64,000 nucleotides of DNA from Cytobacillus depressus (GCF_008923245.1 NZ_WBOS01000011.1:1-64000), one strand, 5' to 3'; shown: positions 43,586 to 53,890, numbered from the stretch's first letter. Numbers and translations are program-made. Notes: generated by a model from the letters alone, not told the origin.

Positions 43586-44447
43586 AATAGACGTTGTATC
43601 ACCGCTAACGTTAAATGAATGCCTAGCCATCCTCTCAAATGAAGAAACGAATACGAGAATAATAGCTGGCGGGACAGATGCGGTCGTTCGTATGAAGGAT
43701 GGAAAATGGCTTCCCGAAAAATGGATCAATATAAATGGTCTCACAGAATTGCGTTACATAATAGAAAGAGACGGCCAAATCCATATTGGACCATTAACGA
43801 CCCATTCTGATATTATCCACTCCTCCCTTCTACAAAAAAAAGCAGATGTACTCGTTGAGGCCTCACGTGAAGTGGGCGCGATTCAAATGCAAAATATAGG
43901 AACAATTGGCGGAAATATCGGGACTGCCTCGCCTGCTGGAGACACCATCCCTGCTCTATATGTACTCAATGCAGTACTCGAGCTTCGTTCATTAACGAAT
44001 ACACGGTTAGTCCCGATTGAGGAATTTTTTATCGGGCCGGGCAAAACGGTTTTAAAGCAAAACGAAATGATTACAAACATCATCATTCAGCCGCAAAGTG
44101 AAAACGAGATTGGGATTTTTCAAAAGCTTGGACCAAGAAAAGCTCAGTCCATCTCTATTGTGAATGTCGCTATCTCTTTATTAATGGGTGAAGGCCATCA
44201 AGTGGTAAAAGGAAAAATAGCCTTCGGTTCTGTTGGGCCAACGATCATTAGAGCAAAAAAATGCGAATCGATCATGACATTAGGTCCTTTAACAGATGAA
44301 CTGATTCAAAACATTGCTAAGATCGCCTGGAAAGAAGTCATGCCTATTACGGATGTAAGGGCAACAGCTAAATATCGGCGCGATATGGCAAGTGCACTTT
44401 TAGAGCGTGGACTTTATCGCCTAATGAGGAGGTGGGAAAATAAATGA
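43572..44447 (+). CDS. Xanthine dehydrogenase, FAD-binding subunit
   Basis: 291 residues from ATG 43572, behind ATAGGAGGTCTC; the longer frame upstream is not used. FAD contacts: RIIAGGTDAVVRMKDGKW near 28-45 and MQNIGTIGGNIGTASPAGDTIPALYVL near 103-129, the CO dehydrogenase flavoprotein fold. The C-terminal domain (VVKGKIAFGSVGPTIIRAKKCE) completes it. It overlaps the preceding gene by 14 bases and the large subunit by 4. It passes electrons to NAD or another acceptor. Confidence 0.92.
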   Translation: MLVSEIDVVSPLTLNECLAILSNEETNTRIIAGGTDAVVRMKDGKWLPEKWININGLTELRYIIERDGQIHIGPLTTHSDIIHSSLLQKKADVLVEASREVGAIQMQNIGTIGGNIGTASPAGDTIPALYVLNAVLELRSLTNTRLVPIEEFFIGPGKTVLKQNEMITNIIIQPQSENEIGIFQKLGPRKAQSISIVNVAISLLMGEGHQVVKGKIAFGSVGPTIIRAKKCESIMTLGPLTDELIQNIAKIAWKEVMPITDVRATAKYRRDMASALLERGLYRLMRRWENK

Positions 44448-46753
44448 AACGATTAAATGAACAAAGCTTGAATTGGGTAGGTAAAAGAGTGAAAAGAATT
44501 GATGGACCCGAAAAGGTCACTGGGGAATTAAAGTATATGACGGATTATCATTTTGACAATATGGTATGGGGAAAAGTGCTGCGGGCAAAATTTCCCCATG
44601 CAAAAATAAAGTCAATTAACACCGACAAAGCCGTCAAGCTCCCTGGGGTAGTCCGTGTATTAACTCATAAAGATATTCCCGGGTTTAACGGGTTTGGCAT
44701 TGTAATTCCTGACCAGCCAGTTCTTTGTTCAGATATCGTTCGCTGCACAGGTGATGCCGTCGCCTTAGTTGCAGCCGAAACGGAAGAAATTGCTGAATTA
44801 GCTCTTGAATTGATAGAAATAGTATACGAGCCGCTTGAAGTCGTGATAGATGCCGAAAAAGCAATGACAGAATCAGCCCCACAACTCCATCCAGACGGCA
44901 ATATTCATAGTCATGTCGTGATAAAAAATGGGGACACAGAAAAAGCCTTTGCCGAGGCGGATATTATCGTCGAGAACACCTTCTTTTCCCCTCGACAAAT
45001 GCACGCTTTTATTGAAACAGAAGGCGGCTGGGGCGTTATGGATGATGAGGGGTTCATCACGATCCGCTGCCCTGGACAGTACGCCCATCGCGACCGGATG
45101 CAAATTGCCCGTGCCCTCGCCTATAATCCTGAACGTATTAGAGTCATTTCAAGTCCGATTGGCGGTGCCTTCGGCGGCAAGGATGAAATTACTGTGCAAA
45201 TTTACCTCGCTCTCCTTTCAATGCATACAAATGGCCGCCCGGTAAAAATTCATCTCAGCCGCGAAGAGTCCGTTTTAGCGGGAATTAAACGACATCCGTT
45301 TAAAGTGTGTATGAAAACAGCTGCCAAAAAAGATGGAACATTAATTGCCAATGAAGTGAGAGCGGTTGCTGATACTGGCGCCTATGCCTCCCTCGGCGGT
45401 GCGGTCATTGCCCTTGCCATTGAGCATTCTTGCGGACCATACAAAATCCCAAACGTTAACCTCGAGGGCTTTTGTGTGTATACAAACAACGGGATTGCTG
45501 GCGCCTTCAGAGGCTTTGGCGTCAATCAAGTGTGTATGGGAATTGAAACACATATGGATATGATTGCTGAAAAGCTTGGAATGGACCCAATTGAAATTAG
45601 GAAGAAAAATGTTTACCACCAAGGCGAAGTTTCTAGCTTAGGCCATGTCGTCAAATCGAGTGTAGGTACATTCAAAACATTGGAAACAGCAGAAAACTGT
45701 GATCTTTGGATGAACCGTGAAAAATATAAAAATGAGGTAAGCGAGCCTTGGAAAAAACGCGGGGTTGCACTTGCAACATCTTTTCATGGGATCGGCATGG
45801 GGATCGGATTGCCCGACTACGGAGCCGCTTCCATTGAACTCCTACCAAACGGCAAATTTTTAGTCGCTGTCGGCTGTGAGGAAATTGGCGGGGGCAATAG
45901 TACAGCATATGCCCAAGTAGCTGCAGAACTGCTCAATTGTGATATTCAGTTCATTAAAATTGTCCAGGGAGATACTTTTCGTACTTTGGATGGCGGTACA
46001 GTCACAGCATCCCGCTCTACTTATACCGGGGGCAGAGCAGTCGCAACAGCGGCACCCAATATGATCAAGCTTCTAACTGAAGCCGCCGCTGAAATACTTG
46101 ACGTTCCTCTATCTGCAGTCGAAGTAATACAAAATGGTCTGGCCACTAACGATCAAAACCTAACCTATCAAGCGATTTTCAATTATCTTTATGAACATCA
46201 TCGACAAACAAAGGTGGAAGGACATTTTATTCTGCCAAAGGAAAAAGTCGAAATTCAAGGTTCAGGCGGGGCCCCCCACCATTTATACGGTTACTTAACC
46301 CATGTCGTGATGGTTGAAGTCGATACACTGACAGGGGAAACTGATGTCCTTCGCGTCGTATCCATTCCCGATGCAGGAAAGGTGATTAACCCACAAGGAC
46401 TAGAAGGCCAGGCTGAAGGCGGAGCCGTAATGGGGATTGGCTACACATTGTATGAAGATGTCATTATCGAAAACGGTTTTCATCAAACGAAAAATTTCAC
46501 CGACTATATTATCCCGACCATTAGAGAAACACCTTTGATTGAAACATTTCCTGTTGAAGATACCCCTGAACAATCAGGTCCTTTCGGGGCTAAAGGAATT
46601 GGCGAAGTCGTGATGATTCCCATTATAGCCGCCATTATGTCAGCTATTTATGATGCGACAGGAGCGAGAATCTATCACCTGCCTGCCACACCTGAAAGAA
46701 TTTTTAACGCCTTAAAAGAATTAAAAAAACAGAAAGCCAATTCCTCTAGGTGA
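44444..46753 (+). CDS. Xanthine dehydrogenase, molybdopterin-binding subunit
   Basis: 769 residues. Hydroxylates hypoxanthine and xanthine at the molybdenum centre. Visible: RIDGPEKVTGELKYMTD near 18, PIGGAFGGKDE near 239-249, GIAGAFRGFGVNQV near 350, the VGCEEIGGGN segment near 480, and the catalytic glutamate in AKGIGEVVM near 722. It could oxidise another purine or heterocycle, as the family is broad. Other genes in the window favour hypoxanthine or xanthine. Confidence 0.9.
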   Translation: MKRLNEQSLNWVGKRVKRIDGPEKVTGELKYMTDYHFDNMVWGKVLRAKFPHAKIKSINTDKAVKLPGVVRVLTHKDIPGFNGFGIVIPDQPVLCSDIVRCTGDAVALVAAETEEIAELALELIEIVYEPLEVVIDAEKAMTESAPQLHPDGNIHSHVVIKNGDTEKAFAEADIIVENTFFSPRQMHAFIETEGGWGVMDDEGFITIRCPGQYAHRDRMQIARALAYNPERIRVISSPIGGAFGGKDEITVQIYLALLSMHTNGRPVKIHLSREESVLAGIKRHPFKVCMKTAAKKDGTLIANEVRAVADTGAYASLGGAVIALAIEHSCGPYKIPNVNLEGFCVYTNNGIAGAFRGFGVNQVCMGIETHMDMIAEKLGMDPIEIRKKNVYHQGEVSSLGHVVKSSVGTFKTLETAENCDLWMNREKYKNEVSEPWKKRGVALATSFHGIGMGIGLPDYGAASIELLPNGKFLVAVGCEEIGGGNSTAYAQVAAELLNCDIQFIKIVQGDTFRTLDGGTVTASRSTYTGGRAVATAAPNMIKLLTEAAAEILDVPLSAVEVIQNGLATNDQNLTYQAIFNYLYEHHRQTKVEGHFILPKEKVEIQGSGGAPHHLYGYLTHVVMVEVDTLTGETDVLRVVSIPDAGKVINPQGLEGQAEGGAVMGIGYTLYEDVIIENGFHQTKNFTDYIIPTIRETPLIETFPVEDTPEQSGPFGAKGIGEVVMIPIIAAIMSAIYDATGARIYHLPATPERIFNALKELKKQKANSSR

Positions 46754-46758
46754 TATAA

Positions 46759-47574
46759 ATGATGAATGAAAGCTTATTTGATAGATTAAAAAATTCGCTG
46801 GAACAGCCAAAAGATGTGTTTCTAATTACTATTACTGGACATTCTAACAATCTCTTTATTGGAGAAAAAGCACTGTTATGGCCGAATGGGGATTTTTTCA
46901 CAGAGTCTCCCCTCCCCGCTTACTTTCATAGTAAAATTTTTGAAAGCTGTGAAAAGCTCATTAGGAGAAAGAAAACTGGGTTGATCAACTTTGTTTTTGA
47001 CGGAATCGAAATTGAATGCTTTGCAGAATATTTTCCGATTCCCATTCATTTAATTGTAGCGGGAGCTGGTCATGTATGTGAGCCAGTAGTAGATATGGGA
47101 AAAATGCTTGGGTTTTATGTCACTGTTATTGATGATCGAAGTGAATTTGCAAACAGGAGACGGTTTCCACATGCGGATGAAGTTTGTTGTCAATCGTATA
47201 TTGAATATTTCCGCCATGTAAAGATAACTGATCAATCGTATATTCTTCTTCTAACTAGGGGACATAAATACGATGTGTTAAGTTTACAAGAGCTGCTTAA
47301 TCGGAAAGAAAAAGCAGCCTATATTGGCATGATTGGCAGCCGACGGCGAATTTCTGGTGTATTCAACGAACTATTACGTGACTTTCCCGAAGACAGCCTT
47401 GATTGTCTATATACTCCTGTTGGACTAGATTTAGGAGCGGAAACACCTGCTGAAATTGCGGTTAGTATAATGGCTGAATTGTTAAAAGTGAAAAATCAAA
47501 CGTCGGGCAGCTCGTTAAGCAGCCAAATTCGGGAGTATGCCAAATTAGGATTTCGTGAGGGGGCTGCAAAATGA
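46759..47574 (+). CDS. XdhC-type maturation factor, Rossmann-domain protein
   Basis: 271 residues. The C-terminal two thirds form the XdhC Rossmann domain: HLIVAGAGHVCEPVVDMGKMLGFYVTVIDDR near 95-125, LLLTRGHKYDVLSLQELL near 165, AAYIGMIGSRRRI near 190, TPVGLDLGAETPAEIAVSIMAELL near 220-245. The N-terminal part (first 85 residues) is a degenerate XdhC_CoxI-type domain. XdhC proteins insert the sulphurated molybdenum cofactor. It starts 6 bases after the large subunit and overlaps the next gene. Confidence 0.88.
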   Translation: MMNESLFDRLKNSLEQPKDVFLITITGHSNNLFIGEKALLWPNGDFFTESPLPAYFHSKIFESCEKLIRRKKTGLINFVFDGIEIECFAEYFPIPIHLIVAGAGHVCEPVVDMGKMLGFYVTVIDDRSEFANRRRFPHADEVCCQSYIEYFRHVKITDQSYILLLTRGHKYDVLSLQELLNRKEKAAYIGMIGSRRRISGVFNELLRDFPEDSLDCLYTPVGLDLGAETPAEIAVSIMAELLKVKNQTSGSSLSSQIREYAKLGFREGAAK

Positions 47575-47885
47575 AACAGTTAGAGATGATTAAAAGAACA
47601 TTGGTGATTAGGAAAGGAGGTGAGAAGGCTGCCCTTGCCACCATTATCCGCACAAAAGGCTCAACGCCAAGAAAAGCAGGAAGTAAAATGATCATTTTCC
47701 CATGCGGAAAAATTGAAGGCACGATTGGAGGTGGCTGCGGAGAAGCGGAAGTAATTGAAAAAGGGATGGAAGTCATTCAGACGAATAAACCAACTAAATA
47801 TGTTGTCGATCTGACGAAGGGGCTCTTCTATGAAGATGGCGGTATTTGCGGCGGCGTGATGGATGTTTTTATTGAACCATTGTAA
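47571..47885 (+). CDS. Stand-alone XdhC N-terminal domain
   Basis: 104 residues that consist only of the XdhC_CoxI domain: LATIIRTKGSTPRKAGSKMIIF near 22-43, GTIGGGCGEAEVIEKGMEVI near 50-69, and EDGGICGGVMDVFIEPL at the end with conserved cysteines in GGGCGE and GICGG. These are the sulphur or cofactor-binding cysteines. Together with the gene before it, it forms a split XdhC, where the usual protein has both domains in one chain. The overlap of 4 bases implies coupled translation. Confidence 0.85.
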   Translation: MKQLEMIKRTLVIRKGGEKAALATIIRTKGSTPRKAGSKMIIFPCGKIEGTIGGGCGEAEVIEKGMEVIQTNKPTKYVVDLTKGLFYEDGGICGGVMDVFIEPL

Positions 47886-48052
47886 TGCAAAGCTTTTTGA
47901 GAATTTGGGGTTTAGCGTCTGCTTTAAAACTTGCATGTAAAATGTCATCGGCTTTATTTCACTGCGCTGGTGATTACTCCGTACATCAAGGCCTGCTCAA
48001 CAAATCCGATGACGATTTTGGATTACACATAAAAAGTTAGGAGTGAGTCATC

Positions 48053-49417
48053 ATGTCCATGACTGAAAAAGGCTTAGAGTCGAACCTCCCGCCTACTAGA
48101 AATAACCTTTTGGAAAGGATGTTCAAACTAACAGAAAGGAAGACAAATGTAAGAACGGAAATTCTCGCTGGTATTACGTCATTTTTAACGATGAGCTATA
48201 TCATTTTCGTCAACCCAGCTATTTTAGCGGATGCAGGAATTCCTAAGGAAGCTGCCCTTGCCGCCACGATTTATGCGAGTGTCTTCTGTACAATACTAAT
48301 GGCCTTGTGGGCAAATTACCCCGTCGCTGTTGCACCTGGTATGGGCTTAAATGCTTTTTTTGCCTACACGGTTGTTCTTGGTCAGGGACTTTCATGGCAA
48401 ACAGCACTTGGTGCCGTCTTTATTTCAGGGGTTGTGTTTTTGATTTTGACTGTTACTGGGATCCGTCAAAAAATCGTTGATGGTGTGCCCGAGGTATTAA
48501 AATCAGCGATCGCTGTCGGGATCGGTTTATTTATCGCCTTTATCGGCTTAAAAAACGCCGAGCTTGTTGTTGCAAATGAAGCTACATTTGTTTCCTTGGG
48601 CGATATTACAAGCGCTGGACCTCTATTGGCATTATTGGGATTAATTGTCGCAGCTATTTTAATGGCCAAACGTGTCAAAGGTGCGCTCCTCATTAGTATT
48701 TTAGCTACAAGTATTATTGCGATGATTGTTGGTTTTATTAGCTTTCCAAAATCTATAAGTGATATCGCTTCATTCAATTTTCCTAGCATGTCTGAGACCT
48801 TCCTAGCAATGGACATAATGGGTGCGGTCGGATATGGAATCCTTTCTGTTATATTCTCATTCACGATTGTCGAATTATTTGATAACTTAGCCACATTAAT
48901 TGGATTAACGAAAAAAGCTGGCTTGACTGATGAAAATGGCAAAATCGTCAATCTCGACCGAGCATTACAAGCGGATGCCATCGGTACGATGGCAAGTGCT
49001 GCTTTCGGAAGTACGGCATTAAATGCTTATGTTGAAAACGCAACCGGTATTTCTGAAGGCGGAAGGACTGGTCTTACCGCATTAACGGCTGGTATTTTAT
49101 TCTTCTTGTCGTTAATTTTCGCCCCGTTAATTGTATTCATCCCTTCTGTTGCAACTGCACCGATCTTAATTCTAGTTGGAGCTTTAATGATAAGTGAAAT
49201 TAGACAGATAAGTTTTGATGATTTTACAGATGTCATCCCCGTGTTTTTAACGATTGTTTTAATGCCGCTGACCTTCAGCATCGCACAAGGATTAGCCTTC
49301 GGGTTCATTTCTTATACACTCTTAAAACTGCTAACTGGAAAAAGATCGCAAATTCATTGGATTATGTATATTGTAAGTATTGCCTTTATCATTAACTTTA
49401 TTTTGGGCGGTCACTAA
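48053..49417 (+). CDS. NCS2 guanine/hypoxanthine permease (AzgA type)
   Basis: 454 residues, about 12-14 helices. AzgA-type motifs: TSFLTMSYIIFVNPAILADAG near 43-63, PVAVAPGMGLNAFFAYTVVLG near 88-108, and the AFGSTALNAYVENATGISEGGRTGL segment near 318-342. Members import adenine, guanine or hypoxanthine with protons (PbuG, PbuO). AAAGTTAGGAGTGAG precedes the ATG. It lies between xanthine dehydrogenase and adenine deaminase genes, supplying their substrates. A separate hairpin terminator follows. Confidence 0.9.
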   Translation: MSMTEKGLESNLPPTRNNLLERMFKLTERKTNVRTEILAGITSFLTMSYIIFVNPAILADAGIPKEAALAATIYASVFCTILMALWANYPVAVAPGMGLNAFFAYTVVLGQGLSWQTALGAVFISGVVFLILTVTGIRQKIVDGVPEVLKSAIAVGIGLFIAFIGLKNAELVVANEATFVSLGDITSAGPLLALLGLIVAAILMAKRVKGALLISILATSIIAMIVGFISFPKSISDIASFNFPSMSETFLAMDIMGAVGYGILSVIFSFTIVELFDNLATLIGLTKKAGLTDENGKIVNLDRALQADAIGTMASAAFGSTALNAYVENATGISEGGRTGLTALTAGILFFLSLIFAPLIVFIPSVATAPILILVGALMISEIRQISFDDFTDVIPVFLTIVLMPLTFSIAQGLAFGFISYTLLKLLTGKRSQIHWIMYIVSIAFIINFILGGH

Positions 49418-49460
49418 TTTTCATAGTGTTTGATTCGTTTGCCTGATAAGATATAGATGA

Positions 49461-49506
49461 CTAGGAGCAATTGAGAATAGGCGATTCGCTCCTAGTATTA
49501 TATTTT
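49461..49506 (+). terminator. Rho-independent terminator
   Basis: CTAGGAGC at 49461-49468 pairs with GCTCCTAG at 49488-49495; TATTATATTTTG follows. Confidence 0.7.
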
Positions 49507-49577
49507 GTTAATTTTTATTGATCCACAAATGGAAAAATCGAAATTTTTAAAAGAGAGAAAAAAAGGCGGGGTCCAGA

Positions 49578-51323
49578 TTGAAGCAAACTATGGAACAGTT
49601 AAAAAGAAGAATTGATGTGGCAGCTAAACGAATACCTGCCGATCTTATCATAAAAAACGGAAACATTGTCAATGTATTTACAAGAGAAATAATCATAGAT
49701 CATATTGCGATTGTGGACGGGTTTATTGCGGGGATTGGGGATTACGAGGGGAAAGAAACGATCGATGCTACTGGAAAATATATTATTCCTGGCTTGATTG
49801 ATGGGCATGTTCATATCGAATCAGCAATGGTGACACCTGCAGAGTTTGCCAATGTCGTTCTTCCGCATGGAGTAACGACTGTCATTGCGGATCCGCATGA
49901 AATCGCCAATGTCAGCGGAATTGAAGGCATTGAATTTATGCTGAATGCTTCGGAAGGAATTCCTTTAGACGTCTTCTTAATGCTGCCATCATGTGTTCCG
50001 GCCACACCTTTTGAAAATGCGGGGGCAAAACTTGGGGCAAAACAGCTCGAACCGCTCTACAATCACCCGAGGGTCCTCGGACTTGGAGAAGTAATGGACT
50101 TCCCGTCTGTTAGTCAAAATGATGAAAACATGCTCAATAAACTTGTGGATGCAAGTTTAAAAGGAAAATGCATTGACGGGCATGCAGCAGGGATTGATTC
50201 GGATGGCATCAACGTCTATATGTCAGCAGGAATTAAAACCGATCATGAATGTGTAACGGCGGAAGAAGCGTTAGACCGTTTACGAAAAGGCATGTATGTC
50301 ATGTTGCGTGAAGGTTCGGCAGCGAAAGACTTAATTGCCCTTTTGAAGGCAGTGAATGAAAATAACGCACGCAGATGTTTATTCGTCACAGATGATAAAC
50401 ATCTTGACGAACTGATCTGTGAAGGTAGCATCGATTACAACGTAAAATTAGCGATAAAGGAAGGTCTCGATCCCCTGCTCGCCATTCAAATCGCAACCTT
50501 AAATGCAGCAGAATGCTTCGGATTAAAAACAAAGGGTGCCATCGCTCCTGGATATGAAGCTGATCTTTTAGTTGTAAGCGATTTGAAAACAATGGATATA
50601 GAGAAGGTTTATAAAGGCGGAAAGCTCGCAGCAGCAAATGGTAAAGTAGTTTCCGAAACGCATTCACTTGTAACTCCTGTCCCTTCTATTACGAATAGCG
50701 TGAACATCAATTCCATTTCAATTAACCAACTGCAAATAAATATCCAAGATGGTAATAAGGCAAATATTATCGGGATTATTCCGAATATGATCGTTACAAA
50801 GCACCTCAATGAAGAAGTCGATACTAAAAATGGCCATTTTCAGTACAATACAAGCAAAGATCAATTGAAAATGGCAGTGGTTGAGAGGCATAAAATGACT
50901 GGAAACATAGGCCTAGGAATTATTAAAGGATTAGGCATCAAAAATGGAGCGATTGCTTCAACTGTTGCCCATGATTCTCATAATATTGTTGCGGCTGGAA
51001 CATCGGATGAAGATCTAATCAAGGCAATCCAATTGACAGCAGAAATGAAAGGCGGACTTGTCATTGTTCAAGATGGGAATATGCTTTCCTCCCTATCATT
51101 GCCGATCGCTGGGTTAATATCTGATCAGCCAGCACAAATGGTCAATGAGAAGCTAGCTGAGTTAAATGACGCTTTGGTGAAAATCGGCTGCACAATGGAG
51201 TTTAATCCATTTGTCACTTTGTCCTTTATGGCACTTCCGGTTATTCCGGAGCTGAAGCTTACTGATATTGGGTTATTTGATGTGAAGTCGTTTAAACATA
51301 TTAGCGTTGAAAATATGCAGTAG
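49578..51323 (+). CDS. ade: Adenine deaminase
   Basis: 581 residues, close to the usual 577 for Bacillus AdeC. TTG start with GGCGGGG upstream. It converts adenine to hypoxanthine and ammonia at a binuclear metal site. Motifs: IDGHVHIESAMV near 76-85, ADPHEIANVSG near 108-118, GIKTDHECVT near 218, TDDKH near 275 and the C-terminal VAHDSHNIVAAGTSDEDL near 467-484. It stands alone between terminators, beside the purine permease. The second member of the family at 30998 differs in several of these positions. Confidence 0.93.
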   Translation: MKQTMEQLKRRIDVAAKRIPADLIIKNGNIVNVFTREIIIDHIAIVDGFIAGIGDYEGKETIDATGKYIIPGLIDGHVHIESAMVTPAEFANVVLPHGVTTVIADPHEIANVSGIEGIEFMLNASEGIPLDVFLMLPSCVPATPFENAGAKLGAKQLEPLYNHPRVLGLGEVMDFPSVSQNDENMLNKLVDASLKGKCIDGHAAGIDSDGINVYMSAGIKTDHECVTAEEALDRLRKGMYVMLREGSAAKDLIALLKAVNENNARRCLFVTDDKHLDELICEGSIDYNVKLAIKEGLDPLLAIQIATLNAAECFGLKTKGAIAPGYEADLLVVSDLKTMDIEKVYKGGKLAAANGKVVSETHSLVTPVPSITNSVNINSISINQLQINIQDGNKANIIGIIPNMIVTKHLNEEVDTKNGHFQYNTSKDQLKMAVVERHKMTGNIGLGIIKGLGIKNGAIASTVAHDSHNIVAAGTSDEDLIKAIQLTAEMKGGLVIVQDGNMLSSLSLPIAGLISDQPAQMVNEKLAELNDALVKIGCTMEFNPFVTLSFMALPVIPELKLTDIGLFDVKSFKHISVENMQ

Positions 51324-51333
51324 AATAAAAAGA

Positions 51334-51366
51334 TGGTTTGCTTTTTACAGCAAACCACCTTTTTTA
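51334..51366. terminator. Two-way terminator between ade and the GH18 gene
   Basis: TGGTTTGC at 51334-51341 pairs with GCAAACCA at 51350-51357, with A residues before and TTTTTT after. It serves both convergent genes. Confidence 0.8.
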
Positions 51367-53085
51367 CTTTTTCGTCAACGTTTTATTTCCTAACGAAAGA
51401 GAAGCCCATGCCGAATCATCTGCAAAATACCGGGACCAGCTGGCGACACCGGCTAAATCATATTTTAATGCAAGATCTGCACGTTTTCTTAATGAAAGAT
51501 CGTCTTCTAGCCAAATTTTATAAGTCGTTTGTTCATCGGCAAAATATTTTTCAGCATAATTTTGTCCACTTGCTGCATCGTAAACAGGAGTTAATTCGTT
51601 TTCTTTCAGCCATTGCTTCACTTTTCCCATGGAAAGTGCCTTAGAGGAAACTTCACCAGTGTCTTTTTCTTCCCAAAGCCTTGCATATAAAGGCACACCT
51701 AAAATCAACTTTTCATTTGGTACAACCTCTAGCAGCCTTTTTAGATTTTCTTCCACCCATGGGAGACTTGCAACACTACCCGCTATTGGAGATGTTCCCC
51801 AGTGCTCGTCATAGGCCATAACCACCAAATAATCAACCAGATTGGCAAGCTTTTCCCTTTCGTAAAAGGCAGACCAGTTGCCGCTAGTTGAAATAAAGGT
51901 AATATCCATGGAGACGACGAGACCAGCCTCATGAAAATATGGCATTGCTTCGCGCACAAATTGTGTGATTAGAGGTCCATCCTCTGGATTCACGTTTTCA
52001 ATATCGAGATTGATTCCGTTCAATTTATAAGTTTGACTAAAATGCAAAAGTTGGCGAATCATTTTCTGTCTCGTTTCGAAGTTTTTGAATGCCTCATGAG
52101 TTAAGGCTGGTTCAAAGGCGTTGGAGAATAATCCCCAAATTTGATAGCCTTGCTTTTGAGACCATTCAACAAAATTCAGAGAGCCAAGATTTTTAATGCC
52201 CCCATCACTATCACCTAACTCAAACCATGTAGGTGAAATAACATTCACCCCAGGCATAACTGGAATTTTTGCTATGTCTGGATTTTTGGAATAAACCGCT
52301 TCCCAAGTAAGCTGGATGGGGCCGTCAATGACAGGAGCTTTTACTTCTTCTTGATTGCGGTGAATGGCAATCGATTCAGATTCGCCTTGCTTGATAAAAT
52401 CCTTTTTCATATAGCCTGCCACTCCATTTTCTTTTCTGACAAAATAGTAGTCTTCTTTCTCTCCTTCTATAAAAAGATTCTCTCCATTCATCACTTGTTC
52501 AGTATAGGGCGTTTGTAAACTAGCATCTATTCTTAAACGAAGCTTTTTTTCATGTACATTTTGGTTTGTCACTTTTGCATGATGAATCGTCTGACCATCT
52601 TTCTTCACCCAAATGGCATTTGTTCCTGGCATGATGGAATATTCAATTGGATAATAGGAGAGCAGCGGATCCAGTGCCAAATACATTTTATTGTCCTTCA
52701 TCGTAAATACGGAAAAATGCAATTGAACTGGTTCTTCATTTACATAATACGTAAGCGAATCTGATGGCATCTGTACAACCTTGTTTTTGGTCGTTATTAT
52801 TATGGAATTAGATTTCTCATCAAATGTGATGGTATCATCGAAATGTTCTTTTAAGAAGGAAATCGGAACATACACACTATTCCCTTCCTGTATTGCATTT
52901 CCCGCTTGGGTTCCTTCAAATAAAATCGGATATTCCCCATGAAAATAGGATTCCTTCTGCTTTGACGCAAATGGATATAATATTAGTAAAATACTAGAAA
53001 TAATTAAGCAAAAAGCAAACAAAAGACCACCAATAATCCACTTCTTTGAAAGAGGTTTTTGTTTGTGATATTCAATTCGAGCCAT
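51364..53085 (-). CDS. Membrane-anchored GH18 glycoside hydrolase with stalk and SH3 domains
   Basis: 573 residues. A signal anchor lies near 16-40. Residues 50-160 look like the copper-amine-oxidase N-terminal-like beta domain (ISFLKEHFDDTITFDEKSNSIIIT). An SH3-type domain is near 170-245 and a GH18 barrel follows from 255. The catalytic motif is LNGINLDIENVNPED (near 345), the DxxDxDxE signature in reduced form (LDIE). Related Bacillus enzymes act on peptidoglycan or spore cortex rather than chitin. It is transcribed alone, ending at the shared terminator. Confidence 0.82.
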   Translation of the reverse strand: MARIEYHKQKPLSKKWIIGGLLFAFCLIISSILLILYPFASKQKESYFHGEYPILFEGTQAGNAIQEGNSVYVPISFLKEHFDDTITFDEKSNSIIITTKNKVVQMPSDSLTYYVNEEPVQLHFSVFTMKDNKMYLALDPLLSYYPIEYSIMPGTNAIWVKKDGQTIHHAKVTNQNVHEKKLRLRIDASLQTPYTEQVMNGENLFIEGEKEDYYFVRKENGVAGYMKKDFIKQGESESIAIHRNQEEVKAPVIDGPIQLTWEAVYSKNPDIAKIPVMPGVNVISPTWFELGDSDGGIKNLGSLNFVEWSQKQGYQIWGLFSNAFEPALTHEAFKNFETRQKMIRQLLHFSQTYKLNGINLDIENVNPEDGPLITQFVREAMPYFHEAGLVVSMDITFISTSGNWSAFYEREKLANLVDYLVVMAYDEHWGTSPIAGSVASLPWVEENLKRLLEVVPNEKLILGVPLYARLWEEKDTGEVSSKALSMGKVKQWLKENELTPVYDAASGQNYAEKYFADEQTTYKIWLEDDLSLRKRADLALKYDLAGVASWSRYFADDSAWASLSLGNKTLTKK

Positions 53086-53269
53086 TCTATTTCCCCCTTA
53101 ATGTCTATCGTATCGAAAAACACATGGAATGGAAAGGTGTTTTAGTGGAAATAGCCTTCTTATATTCACCAAGCATCTTTATAATGAAAGTTTTTTCCTG
53201 ATTGACATGGCGTGATTTATAAAAAACGTGATACAATTATAAAGAGTTATTATTTGAAGGAGAATTTTC

Positions 53270-53854
53270 ATGGTAATAGACGGAATAATTATTGTCATAG
53301 CATATTTACTCGGTTCGATTCCATCAGGGCTAATTATTGGAAAAGCCTTTTACGGGGTCGATATTCGTGAACATGGAAGCGGAAACTTAGGAGGAACGAA
53401 CACTTTTCGAACATTAGGCGTTAAAGCGGGAATGGCTGTCACGATTGCTGATATATTAAAAGGGACAGCTGCAGTGCTACTATCCATTTTATTAGAACCT
53501 GGAATTCATCCGCTGATTGCGGGAATCTTTGCTGTAATCGGCCATATGTACCCGATATTTGCTGGATTCAAAGGCGGAAAAGCTGTCGCAACGTCAGGCG
53601 GTGTCTTGTTAGGATATGCAGCCCCAATGTTCATCATAATTATTTTGGTTTTCTTTGCTTGCCTATACATAACGAAGTATGTTTCACTTTCTTCCATGCT
53701 TGCGGCTCTAGTTTCTGTTATTTATGCTTGCGTCATTAGAGATCTTCCTCTAATCATTGTAACCTCATTGCTCGCATTTTTTGTCATCTATAGGCATCGT
53801 GCAAATATTAGACGGATAGTGAACAAAACAGAACCAAAAATTAAATGGCTATAA
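53270..53854 (+). CDS. plsY: Glycerol-3-phosphate acyltransferase PlsY
   Basis: 194 residues with about five membrane helices. PlsY moves the acyl group from acyl phosphate to glycerol 3-phosphate, the first step of phospholipid synthesis. Motifs: [33 protein letters not shown] near 13-44 contains the conserved SGN-G-TN motif; the second is [18 protein letters not shown] near 91-108. GAAGGAGAATTTTC precedes the ATG. It is followed by a strong terminator, so it is a single-gene transcript. Confidence 0.95.
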   Translation: MVIDGIIIVIAYLLGSIPSGLIIGKAFYGVDIREHGSGNLGGTNTFRTLGVKAGMAVTIADILKGTAAVLLSILLEPGIHPLIAGIFAVIGHMYPIFAGFKGGKAVATSGGVLLGYAAPMFIIIILVFFACLYITKYVSLSSMLAALVSVIYACVIRDLPLIIVTSLLAFFVIYRHRANIRRIVNKTEPKIKWL

Positions 53855-53890
53855 AAAACAGCGGATTTTCTAATTCCCGCTGTTTTTTTA
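53853..53890 (+). terminator. Rho-independent terminator after plsY
   Basis: AAAAAACAGCGG pairs with CCGCTGTTTTTT across a 12-base loop. Confidence 0.85.

Noticed and set aside
41770..48052. Purine riboswitch or PyrR-type attenuator before the purine permease genes
   Set aside because: Both upstream regions were read for the guanine/adenine aptamer core and the PyrR binding loop; neither was found. Only ordinary hairpins are visible.
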